Assembly: GCA_020746835.1 (NCBI GenBank)
Contig: JAGPNK010000011.1
Location: 1,240,001 to 1,304,000, forward strand
Direction of reading: 5' to 3'
Source: Stachybotrys elegans
Taxonomy: Eukaryota > Ascomycota > Sordariomycetes > Hypocreales > Stachybotryaceae
Length of the DNA: 64,000 nucleotides
Shown here: in pieces, positions 1 through 9,878 of the stretch
Numbering within the stretch: the first letter of the stretch is position 1
Layout: the number at the start of each line of letters is the position of its first letter
Notes under the pieces: model-generated
What the model was told of the DNA's origin: nothing
Seen by the model: only the letters and a program-made list of their open reading frames with translations
The model's database searches: none
Position numbers and translations under genes: made by a program

Positions 1-3000
1 GAGTAGATGGTGTTGACGACCGACATGATGGTGTTGGGTTGGGGTAGTTGAAGGTGATGGTGCATTCGACAGGCGATCTACCTTGTGATGGTCAGGTACC
101 TGGACGGGTCAGTATTGACAGCGACTCCGAGCCAACGATGACGGTGTCTTCATGCTGGAAAGAAACATACAACGACGGCAAAAGAGGAAGAAGCCGGGAA
201 GACTAAGAGAAGATGTGACGAGTGGGCACTCTTTTCTCGCAAGCAATGCTGGGCTCAACCGGGCAGTGTGGCCCTCTGATAGAGGGGATGGAGGGTGCAA
301 GGTTTTTGCTGTCGGTACCGATCAGGGATTGGAGCAGGTGCTATTACCCTACCAGCATATGGCGAGCAGACACAACAAGCGGGAAACACGTCAAAGGGAG
401 CGAAGACCAGACAACGAGGGAAAAGGACAGCACCCGGGTTTTATCATTTCACAGCAGCCGCCCTGAGGATTTTATTTGTCCATGGAGTTGGATGGCGGAA
501 AGAGCTGACGAATCCGACAACGCATACTACTGGGGGGTTCACCATCCATATCTCCATATCCATATGGGTGGCCGTATACTTCAGAGCCCCCCCCCCCCCC
601 GCCCGGGAGTCTTTGTTCATGCGGGAGGCGCATATCCCCACGACGAACCCATCCGAGGCACCTATGCCAACGACGCGCTTTTACGAAGCGATGGAGGGAG
701 GGAGGGAAGGATGAATGGACGCGTTGTCTGGATATGGCCCTGTCTGCAGTGCGCCTTTCCCCCCCACTGGGTGTCGTGTGCAATTAGGCACATCGTCACC
801 AATCACTTCAAGGGCCGGATTGATGATCTATCAATAGGACCATCAGGCAGCTCCCAACCTGTTTAAGCTGTGTCAGGTTGGACGCTGCCCCCATACCTAC
901 TAGCAAGCAACAAATGGGAAGGCTGTCTTCCACCGGATCCCGCCATATCTTGGTGTTGAATCCCCCTAGGCACCACGCCAGGTTGGGTCTGACAAGAGCT
1001 GCTGAACACGCAGCCGCCAGAGCACTGGGTGTGGTTGGACGTGTCTCCTCACTGGCCCTCCTGGGCATGTAGGCGGCTCGGCCTCAACCAAGCCTGGGCG
1101 GTCAATGTGTTTGTTGCACACGAGGCCATTATCTTGCGAAATGACCAACGCTGGTTGTGAAGCAAGACGAACAATGCAGACCATCGAATATCCATATCAA
1201 CTCGGGACAGTCTGTAGTAGCACGGATGCAACGTCGCACATCCATGCCACTGGCTGGTAGGAGCTTATGTTTGTGGAAAAGCGTATGCAGTGGGGCCAGA
1301 TCCCTTCCGTGGCTAGGGAAAAGCAGTGAAAGATCAAAGGGGGATGGCAATGACCCCGAGAAATGCGGCTCTCCCAAGGTAATGGATACGTGACCCCGCC
1401 GTCTACGATGCTACGGGGATGTGAGTTATCGTGCCAGCAAGACAGGGGGCCACAGCACCAGACAAGCCACCCTGTTGGGGTACTATCGCCGAATTCAAGC
1501 ATCAAAGACGCAGCTCGGCATTGCTCTGCATACCCGAATCCGACATGTGGAATTTTCAGGACCGTGTCTCGTCCTTGGAAGCCCATCATGGGACTTGGCT
1601 GTGAGAATTCGAAAGGCGAGCGCCTTGACCGCCATGCTCTCACCAAGCTCGTCAAGCTGAGCATGATGAGACAGGCATAGCTGGAGGAAAGTATGAAGAT
1701 GCTGGCAGGCTTGCCCAACCCAACCCAGCCCCGCCTCGAGTGCTACGAACAACGGACCCCTCCACAGCTTCAATCTACTGACTCAATCTTGATGACGAGC
1801 AGACCCGCAGTCGCGGCCGAGAGCAACGATCTCCGCGAGTGGCTATTTATGTGCACGATGTGGCTGCCGGTTACGGATGATGGTCGAGAAATCCCAAGTC
1901 AATCATCATCCGGCTTGTCGTCTATCCAGCCGGCAAAACGGGATGTGTTGCGCTGGGATGGTGACTCAGACCCTACTCCCGATTGTCGGAAGCTTGAGAA
2001 GCACGCGCCGCTGGCGACCAGCTCACGTGTCTCAGTAGTGAACCGAGCAAGGGGGCATGGGCAGAAACAGCACAGTGGCATGGAAGCTGATACCTAAACA
2101 AAAGGAACTGGGGCAAAATCTGGATGATGGGCCGTGGAAACTCGGCTCACATCGGCAGATGACTTCTCACTTACTGAGGGGCACTGCCGATTTCCTAATG
2201 GGGCCGTGGCATAGCTTTCCGGAGAGGTATGGTTACACTTATTGATGGATGGAAATTCCGAAAGCACATATAGGGGCTTGTGGGAACTACCAACACCAAC
2301 AGCCGTACAGGGATTTGCCAGCCATAATTCATGGCCCCTCGAAGGACGGTGATACCTCGTTTCTGGCTGAGAACTATCCTGTCTTTTTGTAGGTCAGTCA
2401 GAACGACGACGTCGAACAATCTCCCAGCTCATGCTACAAATTTCGTGCATAACACAAGGCACGAGGCACGAGGCACGAGGGACAATTGTCCATGCAGTGC
2501 AGGGGATCCGCTCTGTCTATCACTGCATATATCCTGTGACCAGTGACACGAAAGAAATGGAACGCATCCCAGTAATGCCACCCACAGCCTCATCATGGCT
2601 GAGTGCTGAGCCTCACCCCCTCATTAGGCAAGGCAACCAAGTAGGTATTGCTCTCGACTCCCACCAAGGACACGGGCGCTGCCTTTGAAGAAACGGCGAC
2701 TATTAACATTCAACAATTCGATGGTAGATATACGATATTTGTCGTCGTCGCCCAAGTAGCCAAGCGCTGTAACCAATGTCAGGTTGCTCATGTACCGAGA
2801 AGCTCACTATTCATTGGGTGGAGGGATGGGAGAAGGGTATGTCTTTACGCCTCGCTATCTAACTGGCACTGACACTGGACCAGGCGGTTTATGGAATAGA
2901 CAAGAGGTGCCGTCTATGGAGTTACGTGGAGTCGATGCACTGTCGTCTGTAGTCAAGAACGAGGCCGAGATTTTTATAGTGCAAGTCGTCCTCGATCTAT

Positions 3001-3094
3001 TGGCCTTGCCGTACCTGATCTGACGCTGGGGTGCAGTCTAGCGAGCGCGAACAAGATCCGAGACTGCGAAGGTTGTCGTGATGCCCTCATCGAC
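1..3094. other. Gene-poor stretch, no supportable coding gene
   Basis: Short open frames occur on both strands, but none shows a recognisable domain, consistent codon use or splice-linked continuation. A 14-base C run lies at 587-600, and a 7-bp unit (GGCACGA) is repeated three times near 2459-2480. Frame 2 is open from about 2900 into the CorA-like gene that follows but has no Met before 3095, so an unrecognised N-terminal exon of that gene may lie here. A branch-like CTGAC at 3020-3024 followed by CAG at 3034-3036 could be its splice acceptor. Confidence 0.5.
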
Positions 3095-4192
3095 ATGTTC
3101 CAGATGCCACGATCGTGGTGGTCAGAGCACGAACGCAAATCTAATGGCCAGTTCGGGTGTATGACGAAGACCGATGACCAGGAATCCATCGTATCGATGA
3201 GTATGCATCCACCCCCCTTCTGCTGAGTTGGCTTTGACTAAGAGAGGCGACCTGTAGATACATGGGCTCGATTTCTTGTCAAAAAACTCCTCGCTGGAAG
3301 CGATTACCGCTGGTACAAGATCAATGTATTTATCCGCTGGCTTGGTCCCCAGCAGACGACGATCCTCCTATTCGACGCGCCCGCCGGCCTCGAGCAACGA
3401 GTCCCACATGAGCTACTGGCCGGATTGTCACAGGAAGATCTGCGAGATCCCTTTTGGGTTTACGGCCACCTCGTGGAAGAAGTAGTCGTGCAGCAGAGTG
3501 AGACGGTATGGGATAACCGCACGCGGATCCGGACCATCGAGAAGGGCGGAGGCAAGCTGGAGCGCTCCCAGGACTTCTCAGCTCTCAACGACCTTGCGCG
3601 CCATGCTATCCACATCTCGGAGACGCTGGGGCTGGGCGTCAAGACGATGGCGTGCATGCTGCGAGATCACTCGACGATGAGGACGCTGCTTCCGGGAAGC
3701 GCACGCGCAGCGAGCCGGCGCATCCACGAGCGCCTGAACTACCTGGAGCACCTCCTCGAGGGCCAGCGGCAGCGCGCGGCATCCAATAAGCAGCGCCTGG
3801 ACCAGGGGATGCAGCTGGCGTTCCACACGGTGACGCAGATGAGCGCAGATCGGTCGCTGGAGATGAGCAAGTCGATGCGCGAGGACAGCGCGGCGATGAA
3901 GACGGTGGCGGACTTGACGCTAACGTTCCTGCCCGCGACGTTCATCTGTGCCGTGTTCAGCATGTCCTTCTTTAGCAATGAGCCCGGGGGAGGCGGGTGG
4001 ATGGTGTCCGACAAGATGTGGCTGTATTGGGCCATCACGGCGCCGGTGACACTGGCAACGTGGCTGTATATGCAGAGGGGGTGGAAGGAGAGGTTCAAGG
4101 AGTGGAAGAAGATGTCCAAGGAGTGGAGGGAGATTTCCAACGAGTGGAGGAAGATGTCCACGGAGCGGGTGGCGTCGAGAGGAAAGCCGTGA
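3095..4192 (+). CDS. CorA-like Mg2+ transporter-family membrane protein (fungal type, N-terminus uncertain)
   Basis: Two exons, 3095-3200 and 3258-4192, give 346 residues from the first in-frame Met. The intron has donor GTATGC and acceptor TAG, and the frame runs through it. The product resembles the fungal CorA-like family: an early PRSWWSEH-type segment, the central WARFLVKK..WYKINVFIRW region, a long helical stalk and two C-terminal membrane helices (about residues 255-275 and 288-307). The GMN loop signature of true CorA is absent; SMSFF follows the first helix, as is usual in this fungal branch, so Mg2+ transport is not shown. Relatives have a longer N-terminus, so an upstream exon may be missing or lost. 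The C-terminal tail carries three 7-residue repeats (EW[KR]x[MI]Sx). Confidence 0.7.
4100..4162 (+). repeat. Three 21-bp tandem repeats inside the coding region
   Basis: Units lie at 4100-4120, 4121-4141 and 4142-4162. Each encodes one EW..[MI]S. heptad of the cytosolic tail of the CorA-like protein, and the copies differ at a few bases. Confidence 0.85.
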
Positions 4193-4758
4193 CTTGATGC
4201 CCTGTGAGTGGTGCGATGGCTGTACTTGTGAGCATGATGTGAGTACGATTGAGGTCTGGTTCAGATTGTAGAGAAAGGGGGTGAGAGATTGAATGACTTC
4301 AAAGGCATCTTTTATACTTGTGCTATTGATGAGACGGTCTCTCATAGTGAGAATGAATCTATGAATGAGAGGTAGCTTTGAAACATCTTCGTTGGGCCTC
4401 CGTTGCATGTGTACTCTTTGGCCAGTATTCTGACAGTCTTATAACCTTGATGTTCATGATAGTCTATTGTCTATTATACCTATATGACAATACTGACTGG
4501 TACCAAGATCGACCTGTCCAGGTCCCCGATGAGAAGATGGTGGTGACGTGAGGCGACTTGGCTCTCTCAGTCGGATGATTCTGACTAGCCGGCAGGGCCA
4601 GACGAGTTGTCCAAAGTAAGGGAACACCCACGGGTTGTAGAATCCTCAGTTCTCAGTATCCCTTGGGATCTCTGTGTGCTGCAAACCCTCCAGCCTGCCG
4701 AGTCCTCGCCGTATACGCCGATGCTCCCTACAACTTCTATACTCTAGCCATATTTCCT
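4193..4758. other. Convergent intergenic region
   Basis: This lies between the 3' ends of the CorA-like gene (+) and the coiled-coil gene (-). I see nothing coding in it. AT-rich stretches around 4440-4490 fit 3' untranslated or termination sequence. Confidence 0.5.
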
Positions 4759-6330
4759 TCACTCTTCTGGGCTACACAGCACCCTCGCCTTGGCTATGAC
4801 ATTGCGATACTGCATGTGCCCGCCATTCTCGTCCCCGTGCTTAATCATACCGGGGAACACCACGCAGCAAATCTCCCGGTGCTCCAGGGCGTCCTCGTCC
4901 TCCCCGCCAATGTCCTCCATGGTGTCGGCCTCGAAGGTGACGCGCTGGTGCGGCAGGATGACGGGCATGTGGATGCGCAGCACCGCCTTCTGCACGACGA
5001 GCAGCCGCGCCAGCTCGATCGAGTTGTTGACGAGGACGCGCAGCCCGGAGTCGCGCGCGGGCGACCGCGTCCCGTCCGTGAGGGCGTCGAGGAGGCGGTT
5101 GATGCGGTCCATGACCTTCTCGGCAAAGATGGACGTCTCTGCCTGCAGTGAGTCTGGGGCTTCACGCCGGAGGAGCGTCAGCGTAGACGACCGCCATTGG
5201 TTTGTCGTCTCGTCCGATTTAACTGCCACTTCGCATTAGTATCTCTTCTCCCACAAAAAAAAGGTAAAGGGAGAGTGGGTAAACATACTGAAGGAGGAGA
5301 GCAGCGCCTCCATCTGGCGAAACTGCTGCGTCTGCTCCTCGGACAGGCCGGGATAATACGCCGCAAACACCGTGTCGACGAGGACCCTCGACACGAGCGA
5401 CTGCAGCAGGTGCACCTTCGCCGCGCGCACCAGCTCCTCGTACATGGGGACGAGGTCGCCGACCTCGGCGAGCGTGACCTCGTCCAGGCGCGCCAGGTCG
5501 ATCCTCGTCTTGCGGAAGTTGACAATGACCCAGTTCTGCAGGCCGTTGCCCAGGCGGGTCATGCCGCCGCCGAAGATCTCGTCGCTCGCCTGGTCGTCGA
5601 CGCGCGTGCTCGTGCTCACAAACTCCTTGAGCCCGCGCACCTGGCCGCGCAGGCCGCGGACCTCGTCGTCGCGCTCCGCCAGCTCGCGCCGCAGCACCTC
5701 CCACCCGCCGCGCAGGTCCTCGCGCTCGCGCTCCCGCAGCTCGAGCTCGGTGCGCGCGAGGCGCAGCTCCGTGTCGGTCCGCAGGAACTGCTGGTTCAGC
5801 GCGCTGTGCTTGGCCTGCCAGAAGGTGGCCGTCTCGCTCTCCGCCTGGCTCAGCTTGTCGAGCTCGCGCTGGAACTCGCGCTCCATGACCGCCATGTCCT
5901 CCTCCAGGTACGCGATGCGCTCGTCCTTTTCGCGGAGCATGCCCGCCAGCGCCGCGGCGTCCCGGTCCCGGTCCTTGTGCTGCCGGCTGTTGCTTCGGGA
6001 CATGCCTGACGCTGCGCCCGCGCTGTCCTTTTCTCTGTCCTTGTCCTTGTCTTTGCGCTCGGGTGGAAGGGCGCCGCCGCCGCCGTTGCCGCCGCCGTCG
6101 TGGGTATCCTCAGGGCTTGACGTCGACATGGCATTGGGCATGGCTGCCTTGGGCGGCACGGTGGGTAGCATGCTGGCGGGGGAGCTGCTGGTGCCAGTAG
6201 TGTTATGATTGTTGTTGCTGCTGCTGCTGCTGCCGCCGGCGCCGGGGGTGCCATGGCGATGGGTGTGAGGCGAGGCGGTGCGCAGAATGTGCCCGCTGGA
6301 ACCGCCGCGGCGCTTCTCCGGAGCGCTCAT
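4759..6330 (-). CDS. Conserved fungal coiled-coil protein of unknown function
   Basis: Two exons on the minus strand, 6330-5289 and 5222-4759, encode 501 residues. The intron has donor GTATGT, branch TACTAAT and acceptor CAG, and both flanks stay in frame. Residues 1-110 are low-complexity (poly-Ser/Asn, Gly-rich and Asp/Lys-rich runs). A long charged coiled coil follows, about residues 110-230. Next is a globular part starting near DDQASDEIFGGG and continuing with LGNGLQNWVIVNFRK, a pattern I associate with a widely conserved but uncharacterised ascomycete family. The C-terminal exon is helical and ends in a likely beta-rich segment with two adjacent Cys. No catalytic motif, signal peptide or membrane helix is visible. 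A cytosolic scaffold role would be a guess. Confidence 0.75.
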
Positions 6331-7028
6331 GGGCGAGATGTCTTGGAGACGAGATAACGTCAGGTCGTGGTGATGGAGACGTCGGATCGGCCAGCTGAGC
6401 GGAGCTGGTTCGGCATCGTTGCTGTGCCGGGCAGAATTCGAAGAGACGGAAGAGGGGACAGACTGGGCTGATGCCTGGAGATGGCGACCGAGTCGTACCA
6501 GGCAACTCCCCGTGGTTTGCGTTGGGAGGTTTTATGCTGACGCAGGCTGGCAGTTTGGAGTTGCTTTTGGCGGGGTTTTGTGGAGGGGCCAGCGGCTCAT
6601 GTTGCTGTGCACAAGTTATTCCTCGCACGTCAACATCATCAAACAGCCAATGATGAGAAATATTATTCGCCACGGGAAATGCTTGGGATTGAGCCAGTCT
6701 ACTAGATTCGATACATACGCTTTCTTAGGGTAGAAACACATATCATATACCCAGACACAATTTGAACATCATCTGTTTTAACGTTACTCCGTAGTATTTA
6801 TATAAATAGACTATCATATCATAATTTGACTTCTTTGATCGCTTGCATACCGCCTTGGTAGGAACTCGGTATGAGGATAGGTTACAAGTTGAGCCACCTT
6901 GGTAGATAGCTGATACGCGTTCATGAGTTGATAGCAGGAGAGACAGGCCCCGAGACGTGGGCTTCAAGGTAATAACGATTGGGTATCACATCGGAAAGGA
7001 AAAGTAAACCTCGTCTCCCGGAACCGGC
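6331..7028. other. Intergenic region
   Basis: This is upstream of the coiled-coil gene and downstream of the 2H-phosphoesterase gene, both on the minus strand. It becomes AT-rich around 6735-6850. No gene is recognised. Confidence 0.5.
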
Positions 7029-7718
7029 TCAGAATCCAACCTCAGCAACCACCTCGTACGCCTCGTCCCCTTCCTTATCACCCTCCACCTTCTTCGCCCC
7101 CATCCGACACAGCGTCACCTTGTCGAGCGGCATGTCCTCCATCCAGACGTAGTCGTCGTAGCGGCTGAGCATGTCCCTCGCGTCGAGCGTGAGCCTCTCG
7201 CGCTTGCCGCCGCGCCCGCCGCCGCCGCCGCCACGGCCCTTGACGTAGATGGTGTTGACAATCGTGGCGTGCAGCAGCAGCGGCCGGCCCTCGTCCGCCA
7301 TGAGCCCGCCGTCGAGGAAGGGCTTGCGCAGCTGCTGGCAGAACCGGAAGAGCACGCCGTCCGCATCCACCGGCGGCGCGTACAGCACCGACGTCCGCGA
7401 GGCGGCCTGCATGGGGTGGAGGCCCCTGAGGGTCACGGATGGCCGTCTCTCGGCGCCGCCGGCCGGGTTCGCGGCAGCCAGTGCGTCGGCCAGCCGCAGC
7501 CCCCTGACGGTGTCAATGGCGCGCGCGAGGGCATCGTCCCTGAGCACCATGACGCCCAGCGTAAGGTGCAGCGTGCCCAGCGGACGGACGGCCTCGACTG
7601 GGATCCCAAACCCCGTCGCGCTCGTCACGTCGGCGCGGAAGTCAGCCAGACTCCTGGCGAGCTGCGGACCGGCGAGCGGTATGCACAAAAAGTGCGTCGG
7701 CATCGGCTTGGGCGGCAT
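7029..7718 (-). CDS. 2H phosphoesterase / AKAP7-like (2',5' RNA ligase-like) protein
   Basis: A single exon of 229 residues starting at the ATG at 7718 (MPPKPMPTHF). The frame is open 25 codons further upstream to 7793, but the inner ATG begins directly at the conserved THFLCIPL strand. Two HxTx-type motifs typical of the 2H phosphoesterase fold are present: LHLTLG near residue 56 and LHATIV near residue 155. The order, with a PLGTLHLTLG first motif and a spacer holding a Gly/Arg-rich loop after the second motif, matches the AKAP7/ASCC1-like subgroup. The family hydrolyses or ligates 2',5' or cyclic phosphate bonds, but no substrate can be inferred here. A glycine run (GRGGGGGGRGG) interrupts the domain near residue 165. 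Confidence 0.8.
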   Translation of the reverse strand: MPPKPMPTHFLCIPLAGPQLARSLADFRADVTSATGFGIPVEAVRPLGTLHLTLGVMVLRDDALARAIDTVRGLRLADALAAANPAGGAERRPSVTLRGLHPMQAASRTSVLYAPPVDADGVLFRFCQQLRKPFLDGGLMADEGRPLLLHATIVNTIYVKGRGGGGGGRGGKRERLTLDARDMLSRYDDYVWMEDMPLDKVTLCRMGAKKVEGDKEGDEAYEVVAEVGF

Positions 7719-7793
7719 GTCCGGTTGTGTTTTGTATAGCAGGAAAGTGGCTTGAGTCGGGGAAATCCAATCGAGGCTGCTTCCAAGGCGCAT

Positions 7794-9096
7794 GTTTTAT
7801 TTAGTGCATGGGGTTGAAACCTGGGCCAGGGCTTGGATGTCATCTATCTGCGCCCAAAGTCTGGAAGCGACTTGTCTCGCAATCAATTGCTCATCTATCT
7901 CCAGCGACACCAGTCTCATTGCCTGGTCTGTATGCAACATATAGGTAGATAAAGCCTTATGGGTCTGATGCTGTGCAACGCTTGCACAACGGCACAAGAC
8001 TCCGTCATTTGTGACACGCAGGTCCGGCATTGGCCATCCACGTGGCCGACGACGAATGTTGCATTGGCAGAATTCAGCCTACATACAGAGTGCAATGGAC
8101 CTTGATAGCCCGTGTAGTGTTTGGCCGTTGTGGTGGTCGACGCGTATGTATGTATGCTTCCCCCTCCCTTGACGTTTAGAACCAGCCTCATACTGACAAT
8201 GGCACCGACCCCCGGCACGCTCCAAGCTCACAAATATGCAATTTACCAGTAGCTGGCTAGCTCCCATGCTAGATCCCGGAATCAATTGACAGCTCCCATC
8301 CCCCACTAATACCGGCTACGTAAAAGCTCTGGGTGATGTCAAGACGACATGCCCCCCCATGTCTACGCAATAGTACATACCTACCTACCATCTGGACAGC
8401 ATTCATCAACCATACCGCTCCAGGTGCTGGCCTCCCTCCCTCCCTCCCTCCCTTCTTTGGGGTTATAGGGGAAGAGGCTATACTGTTCCTGACGGTGCTG
8501 CGTCTGGCTCAGCCAATTGGATAGCTGTAGGCACAGCCGATTCCAGCTGCGGTTTGGATGGCCTGCCAAGTCCATGCCAGGGCCATCGTCGCCAGGTACG
8601 TCTCTCAAACACGATCCCAGCGTTGGCTGATCAGGTATACACATAAACTCTCTTGCATTCCCCCTCCTCCCGCCGTGCTACCAGATGCGTTTGCAATTTC
8701 TAACACACAAACAACCGTACCCAGCCGCGTTCAGCAGCCGAAAAAGACATGATTCCGAGCCGATTAGACATATCATCAGCATAGGTTGACTGCTCGAGAG
8801 GGACGCTCCCCTTTCTCTCTTCCCACACCTTTCTCTAGACCGTTACATCGCAGAGATACCCGAGATCATAACCCTCAATGTTTGCGGGAAGCGTAAAAAT
8901 CAAACGAGGGACAAGAGCCGCGAATCCAACGTCATGGGGACTTCTCCCACCCTGTCATTCGGCCGTGTCATTGGCTTGGGGCGTCTATGGCAGCCTTCGT
9001 TTCTTATGCTACCCAGGTTCGTCGCGGCGCTGACAGAGCCGTTGCGCGGTGGAAGAAGCACCGGTTGGTCCCCCCCATGAGGCATAGGCGAGTCCC
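7794..9096. other. Intergenic region
   Basis: This separates the histidine phosphotransfer gene from the 2H-phosphoesterase gene and probably carries the latter's promoter. It holds a (CCTC)n microsatellite near 8430-8452. No coding gene is supportable. Confidence 0.5.
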
Positions 9097-9878
9097 TTAC
9101 GAGACAGCTTCGTCGTTTATGCTGCCGTCGGCGGCGTCCTCTGGCTCCATCTTGAAGAATCGCCGCAGTGCAGCCTCCACGTCCTGGTACTCCTGCCTGA
9201 TCTCGTCTAGTTTCGTCTTGATGTTGACCAGGCACTTGTTGCGATCATCCTCGGGAGCCCCATTATCGCCAATCATTTTGCCGTACAGCTGGATCTTCTC
9301 ACAGCCATCCTTGACAGTGGTCACACCCAGCGTAGCCGAAGAGCCCTTGAGGTAGTGGCCTAGCGAAGAGAGCTCAGCCAGCGCCGAGGTCTCTGCCTGG
9401 GCCTGTGCCTCGGAAAGCGCCTCGGCGTCATCGGAAGACACTGTTTTCCTGCGTCGAGGGCAAACACATGCACGAGTTAGCCTCCACTCTGTCTGTCTGA
9501 ACCGCGAAAGAAGGAGCATTTTTGTCCGGGCAACGGGTCGGCGGCAAAGGCCGGGCCATGGCCGCGGAATCCGGCTCAAGACTCACTTGATTTCGTCGGG
9601 AGAGGCTTTTAGGAGAGCCTTGTCCATGGCGTCAAATGTCTCCTGGGCCTGGGTGAAGAAGCTGACGACAATGCCGAGTGTGAAGGCGTAACTCTTGTCG
9701 TTATCGAGGATGTCCATCTCAATGATCTGATCAAAGGCAGCGTGTTCCACGCCAGGCAGGTCATACTCCCGGACGCTGGCATTCTATCATCTGCCGTCAG
9801 TCGTGGCGCTGTTGCGGACTACCGAGTGCATAAAAAGTAGTCACCCACCCAGTCGATGTCGTCTATGGTTCGCGCCAT
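9097..9878 (-). CDS. ypd1: Histidine-containing phosphotransfer protein (YPD1/HPT-1 type)
   Basis: Three exons on the minus strand, 9878-9849, 9783-9587 and 9448-9097, encode 192 residues. The HPt signature LGHYLKGSSATLG places the phospho-accepting His at about residue 107, followed by the usual second helix pair (CEKIQLYGKMIG). The N-terminal helix segment MDILDNDKSYAFTLGIV and SFFTQAQETFDAMDKAL match fungal YPD1 relatives. In fungi this protein relays phosphate from hybrid histidine kinases to the response regulators SSK1 and SKN7, controlling the HOG osmostress cascade. Exon 1 is only 30 nt and ends after DIDW; its intron uses donor GTGGGT and acceptor TAG. The leader just upstream is GA-rich on the coding strand. 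The gene is normally single-copy. Confidence 0.92.

Noticed and set aside
222..866. 214-codon plus-strand frame near the left edge
   Set aside because: Composition is not protein-like, it runs through a poly-C tract, no splice partners or domain are seen, and overlapping frames are equally open.
5372..6208. 278-codon plus-strand frame over the coiled-coil gene
   Set aside because: Ser/Arg-rich shadow of the GC-rich minus-strand exon. The minus-strand reading has a consensus intron that joins two conserved parts.
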